Shown here piece after piece: positions 1 through 7,318 of a DNA stretch of 64,000 bases. This DNA is from Bacteroidota bacterium. GTDB taxonomy: Bacteria > Bacteroidota > Bacteroidia > NS11-12g > UBA955. The notes under the pieces were generated by a model. That model was not told where the DNA came from. It did not search any database and saw nothing but the letters and a program-made list of their open reading frames with translations. Position 1 is the stretch's first letter; each line of letters opens with the position of its first letter. Location of the stretch: contig JAMLHC010000001.1 of the NCBI GenBank assembly GCA_023957335.1, positions 640,017-704,016 of the forward strand, read 5' to 3'. A program made the translations under genes and the position numbers.

Positions 1-681
1 TGTTTTAAATCTGCCAGCAAAATAACACAGAAGACCTATGATATAGACTGGTTTAATGAAATCAATGTCAATGGCAAAATCAGTTTGGAGTTGATATATA
101 GCCCTAACAAAACAGCGTTAGAGGTTACCTACAATCAGAACCTGATTAGCGGTATCAGCAAAGAAATCAAAGACGGCAAACTGACACTCAAGGACGAAAA
201 CAAATGCAACTGGGTGCGTAGCTATGACTTACAGCCAAGACTACGATTATTTTATAATGATTCGTTGCGAATTATTAATATCATAGGTGCTGCCAAAGTG
301 TTCAACACAGACACACTCCGTCTCAACAAACTCATAATTAATAATCAAAGTGTCGAGGATGTTGAACTCACCATAAACGATGTAAACGGAATCGAATGTA
401 ATGGCTTTAATTCTGGCGGTTTTATCATCAAAGGTCAAGCAGGCTATCTGACAAGTACCATAGACGATGCATCATTTATTGACACGCGTAAACTGACCTT
501 AGACGACCTCTATTTATTTCATTATAGCGTTCGCACATCACATGTACAATCACAAGACATAATGGAAGTGAAACTATATGGCAAAGGAGACGTGGTTTTG
601 AATGCCATCCCTTCGGATAGTACAAGATGGCGTTGTTGCAGGGTTGAATTGTCCAAATATGGTACAGGCGAATTCAAATAA
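1..681 (+). CDS. GIN-domain (DUF2807-like) protein, 5' end outside window
   Basis: The reading frame is open from base 1, so the start lies upstream of the window; 226 codons are visible. The first visible residue is a Cys (CFKSASK), which could be a lipoprotein-box Cys, but the signal peptide cannot be seen. After it comes the pattern of the putative autotransporter adhesin head GIN domain: an F-N-E-I-N-V-N-G strand, then regularly spaced short beta strands, a run of Asp/Asn turns, and a C-terminal strand pair ending in K-Y-G-T-G-E-F-K. Members of this family are usually exported and common in Bacteroidota; their function is not known. The gene ends 25 bases before a terminator that serves the convergent rplI operon. 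The family call is inferred from the strand pattern. Confidence 0.6.
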   Translation, partial: CFKSASKITQKTYDIDWFNEINVNGKISLELIYSPNKTALEVTYNQNLISGISKEIKDGKLTLKDENKCNWVRSYDLQPRLRLFYNDSLRIINIIGAAKVFNTDTLRLNKLIINNQSVEDVELTINDVNGIECNGFNSGGFIIKGQAGYLTSTIDDASFIDTRKLTLDDLYLFHYSVRTSHVQSQDIMEVKLYGKGDVVLNAIPSDSTRWRCCRVELSKYGTGEFK

Positions 682-705
682 TTAAAATAATTCAAAAAAT
701 AAAAA

Positions 706-728
706 AGGCTGCCCTTTTAGGACAGCCT
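706..728 (-). terminator. Rho-independent terminator of the rpsF-rpsR-rplI operon
   Basis: On the minus strand a GGCTGTCC/GGGCAGCC stem with a short A-rich loop is followed by TTTTTTATTTTTTG. It sits 24 bases past the rplI stop codon. Confidence 0.75.
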
Positions 729-751
729 CTATTCTAAAAATATTGTGTTGA

Positions 752-1198
752 TTAACCTTCGCTTTCGATTTGGATATCAATCTCAGTAGAAATACCTTTA
801 TAAAGGTTGATGGTCGCTTTATAGGCACCCACCATTTTAATTTCATCATTAAAAACAATCTTTCTTCTGTCCACATCAAGACCTTTGTCTTTGAGTGCAT
901 TAGCCACCTGAAGAGTGGTTACCGCTCCAAATATTTTGCCGGTTGTTCCGGTTTTGGTTTTAAGTGTGATAGATTGATTTGCTAACTTCTCAGATAGAAC
1001 CTCTGCGTCTTTTTTCAGCTTTTCTTGCTTAAATGCTCTCTGTTTTATTTCTTCTTCAAGAATTTTAACGGCAGAAGCAGTAGCAAGTTTAGCCATTCCT
1101 TGTGGAATCAAATAATTTCTTCCATATCCGTCTTTAACAGATACCACATCGTCTTTATGTCCAAGGTGTTTAACGTCCTGATTTAATATAATTTTCAT
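752..1198 (-). CDS. rplI: 50S ribosomal protein L9 (bL9)
   Basis: This 148-residue protein begins MKIILNQDVKHLGHKDDVVSVKDGYG, split here by its typical L9 landmarks: the LGHKDDVV segment, the GYGRNYLIPQGMA segment of the N-terminal domain (about residues 23-36), a long connecting helix (about 41-75), and a C-terminal domain with TGKIFGAVTT and IKMVGAY. bL9 binds 23S rRNA at the base of the L1 stalk. It is the last gene of the rpsF-rpsR-rplI operon, 21 bases after rpsR. Unusually for this window, its start codon is preceded by a perfect Shine-Dalgarno sequence (separate entry). Length and motifs match the family closely. Confidence 0.97.
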   Translation of the reverse strand: MKIILNQDVKHLGHKDDVVSVKDGYGRNYLIPQGMAKLATASAVKILEEEIKQRAFKQEKLKKDAEVLSEKLANQSITLKTKTGTTGKIFGAVTTLQVANALKDKGLDVDRRKIVFNDEIKMVGAYKATINLYKGISTEIDIQIESEG

Positions 1199-1206
1199 CT
1201 TAAATT

Positions 1207-1214
1207 CCTCCTTT
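1207..1214 (-). promoter_or_regulatory. Strong Shine-Dalgarno sequence of rplI
   Basis: On the minus strand AAAGGAGG lies 8 bases before the rplI ATG, a perfect 8-base match to the 16S anti-SD. Starts of neighbouring genes, including rpsR and rpsF, show nothing similar. Bacteroidota mRNAs usually lack SD sequences, so this one stands out. Confidence 0.85.
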
Positions 1215-1219
1215 ATTTA

Positions 1220-1489
1220 TTATTTATAACCATCTGTTACAAAAGGCATAATCGCAATAAATCTGGCTCTTTTGATAGCCTCTGCAACCTTCTTTTGATA
1301 TTTTTGAGAGTTTCCTGTAATTCTTCTGGGAAGAATTTTTCCTTGTTCATTCACAAACTTGGAAAGGAAGTTAACATCCTTGTAGTCAATGTATTTGATA
1401 CCTGATTTTTTGAATCTGCAATATTTTTTTCTATTCAAATTCTTGGTTTGGGGAGCAAACACATAGTTGGTTTCTTTTATCTGTGCCAT
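1220..1489 (-). CDS. rpsR: 30S ribosomal protein S18 (bS18)
   Basis: An 89-residue protein with the S18 core: YKDVNFLSKFVNEQGKILPRRITG (split: YKDVNFLSKFV, then EQGKILPRRITG), then QKKVAEAIKRARFIAIMPFV. bS18 binds 16S rRNA as a heterodimer with bS6 on the platform of the small subunit. It follows rpsF after 4 bases and precedes rplI. The N-terminal extension KETNYVFAPQTKNLNRKKYC is typical for the Bacteroidota form. In Bacteroidota ribosomes bS18, bS6 and bS21 are known to cover the anti-SD of the 16S rRNA. No SD-like sequence is seen before its ATG. Confidence 0.97.
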   Translation of the reverse strand: MAQIKETNYVFAPQTKNLNRKKYCRFKKSGIKYIDYKDVNFLSKFVNEQGKILPRRITGNSQKYQKKVAEAIKRARFIAIMPFVTDGYK

Positions 1490-1493
1490 AATC

Positions 1494-1910
1494 TTATTCG
1501 TCTATATCTTCAGTTTCAATTATTTCAACATCTGCTTTTTTCTTAGCTCTTGCAGCTTCAGCGGCTTTTGAGTTACCTATTTCGCCCTTTCTCTTACGCT
1601 CGTTGTAAATAACAGCGTGTTTGTCAAGAGCAGTAGTCATAAAACGCATTACACGTTCGTCCCTTCTGTAGCTAAGTTCAAGCGTAGCAATAAACTCAGG
1701 TTCTGCCTGAAATTCAAAAATGTGATAAAAACCCGTTACTTTTTTGTTGATTGGGTAAGCCAACTTTGCAAGCCCCCAATTGTTTTCGTGGATTACTTTT
1801 CCACCTTGCTCTGTGATCAACTCTCTGTAACCTGTAACAGCATCTTTCATCTGTTGTTCTGAGAGTACGGGTGTTAAAATGATCACAGATTCATAATTTT
1901 TTAAGCTCAT
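1494..1910 (-). CDS. rpsF: 30S ribosomal protein S6 (bS6)
   Basis: From the ATG at 1910 the product is 138 residues and begins MSLKNYESVIILTPVLSEQQ. I prefer this start to one 20 codons upstream because MxxYE is the conserved S6 N-terminus and because the promoter lies between the two. Landmarks are LAKLAYPINKKVTGFYHIFEF and the basic YRRDERVMRFMTTALDKHA stretch, both shorter pieces of the S6 ferredoxin-like fold, followed by an acidic/Ala-rich tail. It is the first gene of the rpsF-rpsR-rplI operon. Its promoter contains a 9-bp inverted repeat that could be an operator. Confidence 0.96.
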   Translation of the reverse strand: MSLKNYESVIILTPVLSEQQMKDAVTGYRELITEQGGKVIHENNWGLAKLAYPINKKVTGFYHIFEFQAEPEFIATLELSYRRDERVMRFMTTALDKHAVIYNERKRKGEIGNSKAAEAARAKKKADVEIIETEDIDE

Positions 1911-1939
1911 AATGAATCTATATTTTTTTAAACGAGGCG

Positions 1940-1971
1940 CAAAAGTATGCATTTGCATTGATGTATGCAAA
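1940..1971 (-). promoter_or_regulatory. Bacteroidota-type promoter of the rpsF operon
   Basis: On the minus strand TTTG (1971-1968) is followed after 20 bases by TACTTTTG (1947-1940), a close match to the known Bacteroidota consensus TTTG-N19/20-TAnnTTTG. The -7 box lies 30 bases before the rpsF ATG. Confidence 0.75.
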
Positions 1972-1973
1972 TG
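1950..1973. repeat. 9-bp inverted repeat inside the rpsF promoter
   Basis: CATTTGCAT (1950-1958) and ATGCAAATG (1965-1973) are perfect reverse complements separated by 6 bases. The repeat fills the space between the -7 and -33 boxes of the rpsF promoter and lies just upstream of the divergent cyclophilin promoter. It has the look of a dimeric repressor site. Confidence 0.6.
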
Positions 1974-1983
1974 TTTTTTAAAT

Positions 1984-1991
1984 TACATTTG
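1984..1991 (+). promoter_or_regulatory. Likely -7 box for the cyclophilin gene
   Basis: TACATTTG matches TAnnTTTG, 22 bases before the ATG at 2014. No clear -33 TTTG is seen at the usual distance. Confidence 0.5.
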
Positions 1992-2013
1992 AAGCCAACA
2001 AATACTAATTCCA

Positions 2014-2640
2014 ATGAAGAAAATTATTTTACTAAGCACTATCGCCAGTCTTGTCCTCATTCTATCTTCTTGCAAAAAGAAAGATACAGACAGCAACACC
2101 AAACCACAAGAGAAGGAATATGAGTTGATAGAAATGACAACCGATTATGGCATCATGTACATTTGGCTATATGATGAAACCCCATTGCATAAAGCTAACT
2201 TTCTTAAATTGACCAAAGACGGATTCTATAACGGACTGATTTTTCACCGCATCATACCTAATTTCATGATACAAGGTGGCGACCCATCAGGCAATGGCAC
2301 AGGTGGACCCGGCTATACAATTCCGGCTGAAATAAAACCCGAAATAACCCACAAAAAAGGGAGCATTGCCGCTGCCAGATTAGGCGACCAAGTTAACCCT
2401 AACAAAGAATCCAGCGGATCTCAGTTTTATATCGCTGTCAGCACAGATGGAACCAAACATCTCAATGGTGCATACACTGTTTTTGGCGAAGTAATTAAAG
2501 GGATAGAAGCCGCAGACCAGATTGTAGCACAACCACGCAATGCTCAAGACAAGCCCAATAAAGACATCAAGATGCAGGTAAAAATCATCAAAAAAACCAA
2601 AGCTCAGATTAAGAGCGAGTTTGGATATGATGTAAAATAA
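2014..2640 (+). CDS. Cyclophilin-type peptidyl-prolyl cis-trans isomerase, lipoprotein
   Basis: A 208-residue protein. Residues 1-20 form a lipoprotein signal peptide ending in LSSC, with the acylated Cys at about 20, followed by a Lys-rich stretch. The cyclophilin domain spans about 38-200 and carries FHRIIPNFMIQGGDP (catalytic Arg in FHR), the GSQFYI strand and the LNGAYTVFGEVIKG segment. The enzyme should speed proline isomerisation in the periplasm or at the outer membrane. It is transcribed away from the rpsF operon. It carries the NGTGGPGY insert typical of bacterial small cyclophilins. Family assignment is firm; the exact client proteins cannot be told. Confidence 0.92.
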   Translation: MKKIILLSTIASLVLILSSCKKKDTDSNTKPQEKEYELIEMTTDYGIMYIWLYDETPLHKANFLKLTKDGFYNGLIFHRIIPNFMIQGGDPSGNGTGGPGYTIPAEIKPEITHKKGSIAAARLGDQVNPNKESSGSQFYIAVSTDGTKHLNGAYTVFGEVIKGIEAADQIVAQPRNAQDKPNKDIKMQVKIIKKTKAQIKSEFGYDVK

Positions 2641-2668
2641 GCAAGAGATAAAAACGCTCAATATATTT

Positions 2669-2700
2669 TACTGACAGCCCCTATCAGTATTTTCTTTTTT
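2669..2700 (+). terminator. Possible terminator after the cyclophilin gene
   Basis: A short TACTGA/TCAGTA stem with a 9-base loop is followed by TTTTCTTTTTT. The stem is only 6 bp, so this is weak. Confidence 0.4.
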
Positions 2701-2718
2701 CATTCGTGGCAAGTTCTT

Positions 2719-2726
2719 TAATTTTG
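2719..2726 (+). promoter_or_regulatory. -7 box for menB
   Basis: TAATTTTG fits TAnnTTTG, 17 bases before the menB ATG at 2744. Confidence 0.5.
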
Positions 2727-2743
2727 CTCAATAATTTAAGACT

Positions 2744-3586
2744 ATGAGCAGAATAGACTGGACAACCGTCAAAGAATATGAAGACATAACATTTCGCTAT
2801 TGCAATGGTGTAGCACGCATTGCCTTTAATCGTCCAGAAGTCAGAAATGCATTTCGTCCCAAAACAGTAGATGAAATGTTGGATGCGCTCATCATCGCAC
2901 ACGAGTCTCAAGAAATAGGCGTGGTGTTGATTACCGGAGAAGGACCATCGCCCAAAGACGGAGTATGGGCATTCTGTTCGGGTGGAGACCAGAGAGTGCG
3001 TTCCAATACAGGATACAAAGGCACAGATGGCATCAATAAATTCAACATTTTGGATGTGCAAAGACGCATTCGTTTTATGAACAAGGTAGTGATAGCAGTA
3101 GTCCCGGGTTGGGCGGTAGGTGGAGGACACAGTCTGCATGTGGTTTGCGACCTGACTATTGCAAGCAAGGAGCATGCTGTTTTCAAACAAACAGATTTGG
3201 ATGTAGCAAGTATTGACGGAGGTTTTGGCTCTGCATATCTGGCAAGGATGGTGGGGCAAAAAAGAGCCAGAGAGATTTTCTTTTTGGGCAAATCCTATTC
3301 GGCACAAGAAGCCTATGAAATGGGCATGGTAAATGCGGTTGTACCCCATGTTGAACTTGAGCAAACTGCCTATCAGTGGGCACAAGAAATATTGACCAAG
3401 AGTCCTACTGCTGTTAAAATGGCAAAATTCGCTTTCAATCTCATTGATGACGGATTAGTGGGGCAACAAGTATATGCAGGCGAGGCTACACGATTAATCT
3501 ACGGAACCGAAGAAGCCCAAGAAGGGAGAGATGCTTTTTTGGAAAAAAGGAAAAGAGATTTTAGTAAATTCCCTAAATTTCCTTGA
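2744..3586 (+). CDS. menB: 1,4-dihydroxy-2-naphthoyl-CoA synthase
   Basis: A 280-residue crotonase-fold enzyme that closes the second ring of the menaquinone precursor from o-succinylbenzoyl-CoA in the cytoplasm. The N-terminal IDWTTVKEYEDI is characteristic of MenB. Oxyanion-hole and active-site segments are seen at CSGGDQR (about 78-84) and GWAVGGGHS (122-130). At about 149-160 the sequence QTDLDVASIDGG has an Asp where bicarbonate-dependent MenB enzymes have Gly, so this looks like the Asp-containing (type II) class. The C-terminal YGTEEAQEGRDAFLEKRKRDFSKFPKFP ending (shortened: EGRDAFLEKRKRDFSKFP) is also diagnostic. No other men gene is nearby. Confidence 0.96.
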   Translation: MSRIDWTTVKEYEDITFRYCNGVARIAFNRPEVRNAFRPKTVDEMLDALIIAHESQEIGVVLITGEGPSPKDGVWAFCSGGDQRVRSNTGYKGTDGINKFNILDVQRRIRFMNKVVIAVVPGWAVGGGHSLHVVCDLTIASKEHAVFKQTDLDVASIDGGFGSAYLARMVGQKRAREIFFLGKSYSAQEAYEMGMVNAVVPHVELEQTAYQWAQEILTKSPTAVKMAKFAFNLIDDGLVGQQVYAGEATRLIYGTEEAQEGRDAFLEKRKRDFSKFPKFP

Positions 3587-3603
3587 GCATACAACATAAA
3601 AAA

Positions 3604-3620
3604 GGGATGCTTTGGCACCC
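3604..3620 (-). terminator. Terminator of the bacilliredoxin gene, possibly bidirectional
   Basis: On the minus strand GGGGTGC/GCATCCC with a 4-base loop is followed by six T residues. It lies between the convergent menB and bacilliredoxin genes, and the plus strand has a weaker T/C-rich tail (TTCTCTT). Confidence 0.75.
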
Positions 3621-3646
3621 CTTCTCTTCAAAATTTTAAGTTATTT

Positions 3647-4069
3647 TTAGCAATACTCACTATATGCAGCTTGTAGGTTAGCAGCAAGCGCTTCAGCCGG
3701 CTTACCTTCAATCTGGTATCTTTCTATAAAGTGAACCAATTTATTTCCTTTAAAAAGTGCTATTGAAGGAGAAGAAGGTGGAAAAGGAATCATATATTCT
3801 CTTGCTTTTGCCACTGCATCTACTTCCATTCCGGCAAAAACTGTAAGCAGTTTTTTGGGTTGTTTATCTCCATGCAAAGAATGTAAAACACCGGGTCTCA
3901 TTGCACCGGCTGCACAACCACAAACCGAGTTTATTACGACCAATGTTGTTTGTCCTTCCGGAAAAGAGTTAAATGTATTTTCTACTTCATTTGCTGTTTT
4001 CAACTCTGTAAAACCAGCATTTGTTAATTCTGCACGCATGGGTGCTACCATCATTTCGGGATATGCCAT
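3647..4069 (-). CDS. BrxA/BrxB-family bacilliredoxin
   Basis: A 140-residue protein of the YphP/YqiW (bacilliredoxin) family. The hallmark is the CGC active site at residues 50-52 in NSVCGCAAGAMRPG, together with the MAYPEMMVAPMR N-terminus and the FPPSSPSIALF loop. In Firmicutes such proteins remove bacillithiol from mixed disulfides; many Bacteroidota also carry them, so a role in thiol redox repair is inferred. It has its own -7 box and terminator, and lies next to, but is not obviously co-transcribed with, the deoxyhypusine synthase-like gene (55 bases between them). Confidence 0.9.
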   Translation of the reverse strand: MAYPEMMVAPMRAELTNAGFTELKTANEVENTFNSFPEGQTTLVVINSVCGCAAGAMRPGVLHSLHGDKQPKKLLTVFAGMEVDAVAKAREYMIPFPPSSPSIALFKGNKLVHFIERYQIEGKPAEALAANLQAAYSEYC

Positions 4070-4104
4070 AATTGATATTTGTGTTAATTAGATTATAGAG
4101 TGTG

Positions 4105-4112
4105 CAAAATTA
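4105..4112 (-). promoter_or_regulatory. -7 box for the bacilliredoxin gene
   Basis: Minus-strand TAATTTTG fits TAnnTTTG, 35 bases before the ATG at 4069. It lies between the two same-strand genes, which suggests separate transcription of the bacilliredoxin gene. Confidence 0.5.
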
Positions 4113-4124
4113 CGCATTAATTTA

Positions 4125-5102
4125 TTACCAACCCAAAATCCATGCGAATATCAAGGGTGCAACAATGGTTGCATCAGATTCGACAATAAACTTAGGTGTG
4201 TCCACATCGAGTTTACCCCACGTGATTTTTTCATTGGGCACTGCACCGGAATATGAGCCATAAGAGGTTGTAGAATCTGAGATTTGACAGAAATATGCCC
4301 AAAAAGGAACATCATGCCACTCCAAGTCCTGATACATCATAGGTACCACGCAGATTGGAAAATCACCGGAAATACCGCCTCCTATCTGAAAAAATCCTAA
4401 TCCCTTACCTGTGCTCAATTCACGGTACAGTTCGGTAAGCCAAACCATGTATTCAATACCGCTTTTGACTGTGCTTGCTTTTAGTTGTCCTTTGATCACA
4501 TAACTTGTAAAAATATTGCCGCAAGTGCTGTCTTCCCAACCGGGAACGACTATGGGCAAGTTTTTTTGAGCCGCTGCCACAATCCAACTGTCCTTGGGGT
4601 CAATTTCATAATACTGTTCTAACTCTCCGCTCAACACGATTTTGTAAAGAAATTCGTGGGGAAAATAGCGCTCTCCTTTGGCTTCTGCATCTTTCCAAAC
4701 TCTTTCCAAATGGGACTGCAACCTGCGAAATGCCTCCTCTTCTGGAATACAAGTATCTGTTACTCTATTATAATGATTATCCAACAATTCTCTTTCTTGT
4801 TCAGGAGTTAGGTCGCGGTAGTTCGGGACGCGCTTGTAATGGCTGTGTGCCACAAGATTCATCACATCTTCTTCAAGATTGGCACCGGTACACGAAATCA
4901 TTTGCACTTTGTCTTGGCGAATCATTTCTGCCAGCGAAATACCAAGTTCAGCCGTACTCATGGCTCCGCCCATCGAAATCAGCATTTTGCCTCCTTGCTG
5001 CAGGTGGGCTTCATATCCTTTGGCTGCGTCCATCAGCGCGGCAGCATTAAAATGTCTGTAATGGTGGTTGATAAAATTGGAAACCGGTCCTTTGTTTGTC
5101 AT
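4125..5102 (-). CDS. Deoxyhypusine synthase-family protein
   Basis: A 325-residue protein of the deoxyhypusine synthase (DHS) fold. Seen: the NAD-binding-type GGKMLISMGGAMSTAELG (about 37-54), SCTGANLEEDVMNLVAHSHY (70-89), FQIGGGISGDFPI (about 238-250), and near the C-terminus NEKITWGKLDVD, in which Lys297 corresponds to the catalytic Lys that forms the imine with the butylamine group in eukaryotic DHS (SWGK context). The known DHS partner eIF5A is not expected in bacteria. Bacterial homologues have been linked to polyamine chemistry such as homospermidine formation, so a polyamine aminobutyl transferase is the likely role; the substrate is an inference. A TAATTTCG near-match to the -7 box lies about 20 bases upstream of the ATG. 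Confidence 0.88.
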   Translation of the reverse strand: MTNKGPVSNFINHHYRHFNAAALMDAAKGYEAHLQQGGKMLISMGGAMSTAELGISLAEMIRQDKVQMISCTGANLEEDVMNLVAHSHYKRVPNYRDLTPEQERELLDNHYNRVTDTCIPEEEAFRRLQSHLERVWKDAEAKGERYFPHEFLYKIVLSGELEQYYEIDPKDSWIVAAAQKNLPIVVPGWEDSTCGNIFTSYVIKGQLKASTVKSGIEYMVWLTELYRELSTGKGLGFFQIGGGISGDFPICVVPMMYQDLEWHDVPFWAYFCQISDSTTSYGSYSGAVPNEKITWGKLDVDTPKFIVESDATIVAPLIFAWILGW

Positions 5103-5308
5103 GTAAGTAAAAATTATAGGGGTGCGAAATTAACCTAATTGTTGAATGAAAGGAAACAATAAATCATGATGCACAAGCAGACAAAAATCGGGGCCGTGAA
5201 TCAGAAATTTCGGGTGCTCACACAAGTTACAGCACACGCAACCTCAAATACCATCCAAACTCAACTATCCCTTTGTGCGTGTTTGCACGCACAGCGTTTA
5301 TCATGTCC

Positions 5309-7318
5309 TTATTCCTTCACCAATTTGTAATGCAAGCCCCCCTCAGGTGTTTTGATATGGAGCAGATACAGCCCTGCGCTCAATTCACTTATGTCGCTTG
5401 CGTTGTACCCTGCATTAAGACCGCCCTCCATTACCTTGCATCCCATGAGATTGTATATAGCAAAACTGCCTTGCTGCTTTTCTTCACTCAATGTTATATA
5501 CAGAACATGGCTAACAGGGTTGGGGTAGATATTCACGCCTTGCATTGAAATTGCACCTGCATTAGACACATTCAGCACATCCCACCCGGAACCTTTGGGC
5601 GTACCCTGCACAACCGAGGCATTCTGATGATTAAACCCGCAATCGTCAATAAAAGGCGTGCAGGGGGCTATTTGAAGACTTACACGGTTTTGATTGCCAA
5701 AAGTAAAAGTACCAGAATATATACCTGAACTACCAATTCTATCTGGTGCATTAATTTTAAAACCGGGTAAAATAGTGATTCTATTCCCTGCACGAATTAT
5801 ATAATCAGAATTATGTTGAGTAATAAAGTGTCCGTGTTCAGAGTTTCCAATTACAGTAGGTGTCATATTCGCCACATTTACCTGCTGAGCCGCTTGAATG
5901 GTAATTTGATTTTTAATTTGCCAGTCATTTCCGGGAAAAAGCCGGTTGTTTAAATTAATAATAGGCTGACAGGCTGAGATGGGGTCGATGCCGGTGTGTG
6001 TTAATGCCCCTTCGTTGCTCGGTGCTAAGAACGGGCTTAATGTACTCCAACTTTTGTTTAACCAACTGTAGAAAAAATTGGCATCATCATCACAATCGTC
6101 CTCCTCATGCCAACTCCACGACAATACCCCGATGATTTCTTTACTTGTAACAAATAAGGGAGAACCTGAAGAACCGCCCTCCGTATAACCTGTTGTCCAA
6201 TTCACTTTCACACAGCTTGATAACAAAGGGTTGACTCTGTAGCCCTCTGATATTTTCTTGACATCTCCGGCAGGGTGATGAATACCAATGCCCCTTCCGT
6301 CATTAGGTAAAGAACTCCATGCCCTTCTATTCCATCCGCTATAAAACACGTTGTATTGTAAGGGTATATCTTGCCTTAGTCTCATAATCGTAATATCAGG
6401 GCAACCTGAGTTATCATGATCATCTGCAAGCACATCAACCCCGTTAACAGTCATTAAATCATTCCCATTGGTTGAGGGATCGCATGTAATACTTTGAAAA
6501 TTAAACCAAAACATCCAGTTAGCATGATCGCTCCCATTCTCTGTACAATGCCATGCCGTAAGTATCAACGGGTCAAAGTTGTTATTTAAGTTGTTTACAA
6601 CTGCTCCAGAACACCACCATCTTTCCTCATTAACATCCTCCCACAAAAATTTCACAACACTCCGAATCTGATTACACCATTCGTTATACCAAGGTGCACA
6701 AATAACATTTTCATGGCAATTTAATGATAATCCAAATCTGTTTCTCCGCAAATATGAATATGTAAATCCTTTAATAAACAAATTTCCCTTTAATAAGTGT
6801 GCTGTATTTACTGGACGATTTATTTCTATAATCATATCTCCCCCATGGATTCTGTTAGAATAAAAACTTTTATCTGATTTATTGTTGTTTTCAGTGTATG
6901 CACCCAAGACCCTTAAACTATCAAAAGGTGAGTATAAATACATCTTACAATTCTTGCCAAGTGAATAATCGGCAAACTTCACATGAAGCCCACCTGCGGA
7001 ATCGGAATGAATTCTATACCTGTAAACTTCAAACATTTCATTTCCAACTTGAATAATATCCAATTTAGCAACATTCCAAAAATCAAATTCATAGTCTTTG
7101 TCAAAACCATAAGGTTCTGCGCAAGTTTTACAAGTGTCTAACTGTCTTAGTTTTTCTTCATTATTAATTGAAATTATGTTTAACACAGGAACCTCAATGT
7201 AATCAAGTTTGTTTTTCAAACCAATCGGGTATCCTGGTTCAGATAGTTGAGCCTGTGCTGTTACTAAACTTGAAACCAATATAATCAGTAAAACTATATT
7301 AAATATTCTCAGTTTCAT
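5309..7318 (-). CDS. T9SS-secreted trypsin-like serine protease (lysyl endopeptidase-like)
   Basis: A 669-residue protein with a signal peptide (about 1-23), a pro-region, and a chymotrypsin-fold domain at about 205-425. The catalytic triad can be read: His257 in LTAWHC, Asp308 in GCPDITIMRL, and Ser384 in GGSSGSPLF. The NCHENVIC and WWCSGAVVNN segments and the many Cys residues resemble Achromobacter lysyl endopeptidase. A middle region (about 450-580) is beta-rich. The C-terminal 80 residues form a T9SS type A sorting domain (VNIYPNPVSHVLYI, GLYLLHIKT, ending HYKLVKE). It is therefore expected to be exported and cleaved at the cell surface. Its ATG overlaps the stop of the upstream lipoprotein gene (ATGA), so it is translationally coupled and last in a trio. 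Confidence 0.9.
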   Translation of the reverse strand: MKLRIFNIVLLIILVSSLVTAQAQLSEPGYPIGLKNKLDYIEVPVLNIISINNEEKLRQLDTCKTCAEPYGFDKDYEFDFWNVAKLDIIQVGNEMFEVYRYRIHSDSAGGLHVKFADYSLGKNCKMYLYSPFDSLRVLGAYTENNNKSDKSFYSNRIHGGDMIIEINRPVNTAHLLKGNLFIKGFTYSYLRRNRFGLSLNCHENVICAPWYNEWCNQIRSVVKFLWEDVNEERWWCSGAVVNNLNNNFDPLILTAWHCTENGSDHANWMFWFNFQSITCDPSTNGNDLMTVNGVDVLADDHDNSGCPDITIMRLRQDIPLQYNVFYSGWNRRAWSSLPNDGRGIGIHHPAGDVKKISEGYRVNPLLSSCVKVNWTTGYTEGGSSGSPLFVTSKEIIGVLSWSWHEEDDCDDDANFFYSWLNKSWSTLSPFLAPSNEGALTHTGIDPISACQPIINLNNRLFPGNDWQIKNQITIQAAQQVNVANMTPTVIGNSEHGHFITQHNSDYIIRAGNRITILPGFKINAPDRIGSSGIYSGTFTFGNQNRVSLQIAPCTPFIDDCGFNHQNASVVQGTPKGSGWDVLNVSNAGAISMQGVNIYPNPVSHVLYITLSEEKQQGSFAIYNLMGCKVMEGGLNAGYNASDISELSAGLYLLHIKTPEGGLHYKLVKE

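Noticed and set aside
2684-3385. 233-codon open frame antisense to menB
   Set aside because: It lies wholly opposite a clear MenB gene, has no family features, and its composition follows from the codon use of menB.
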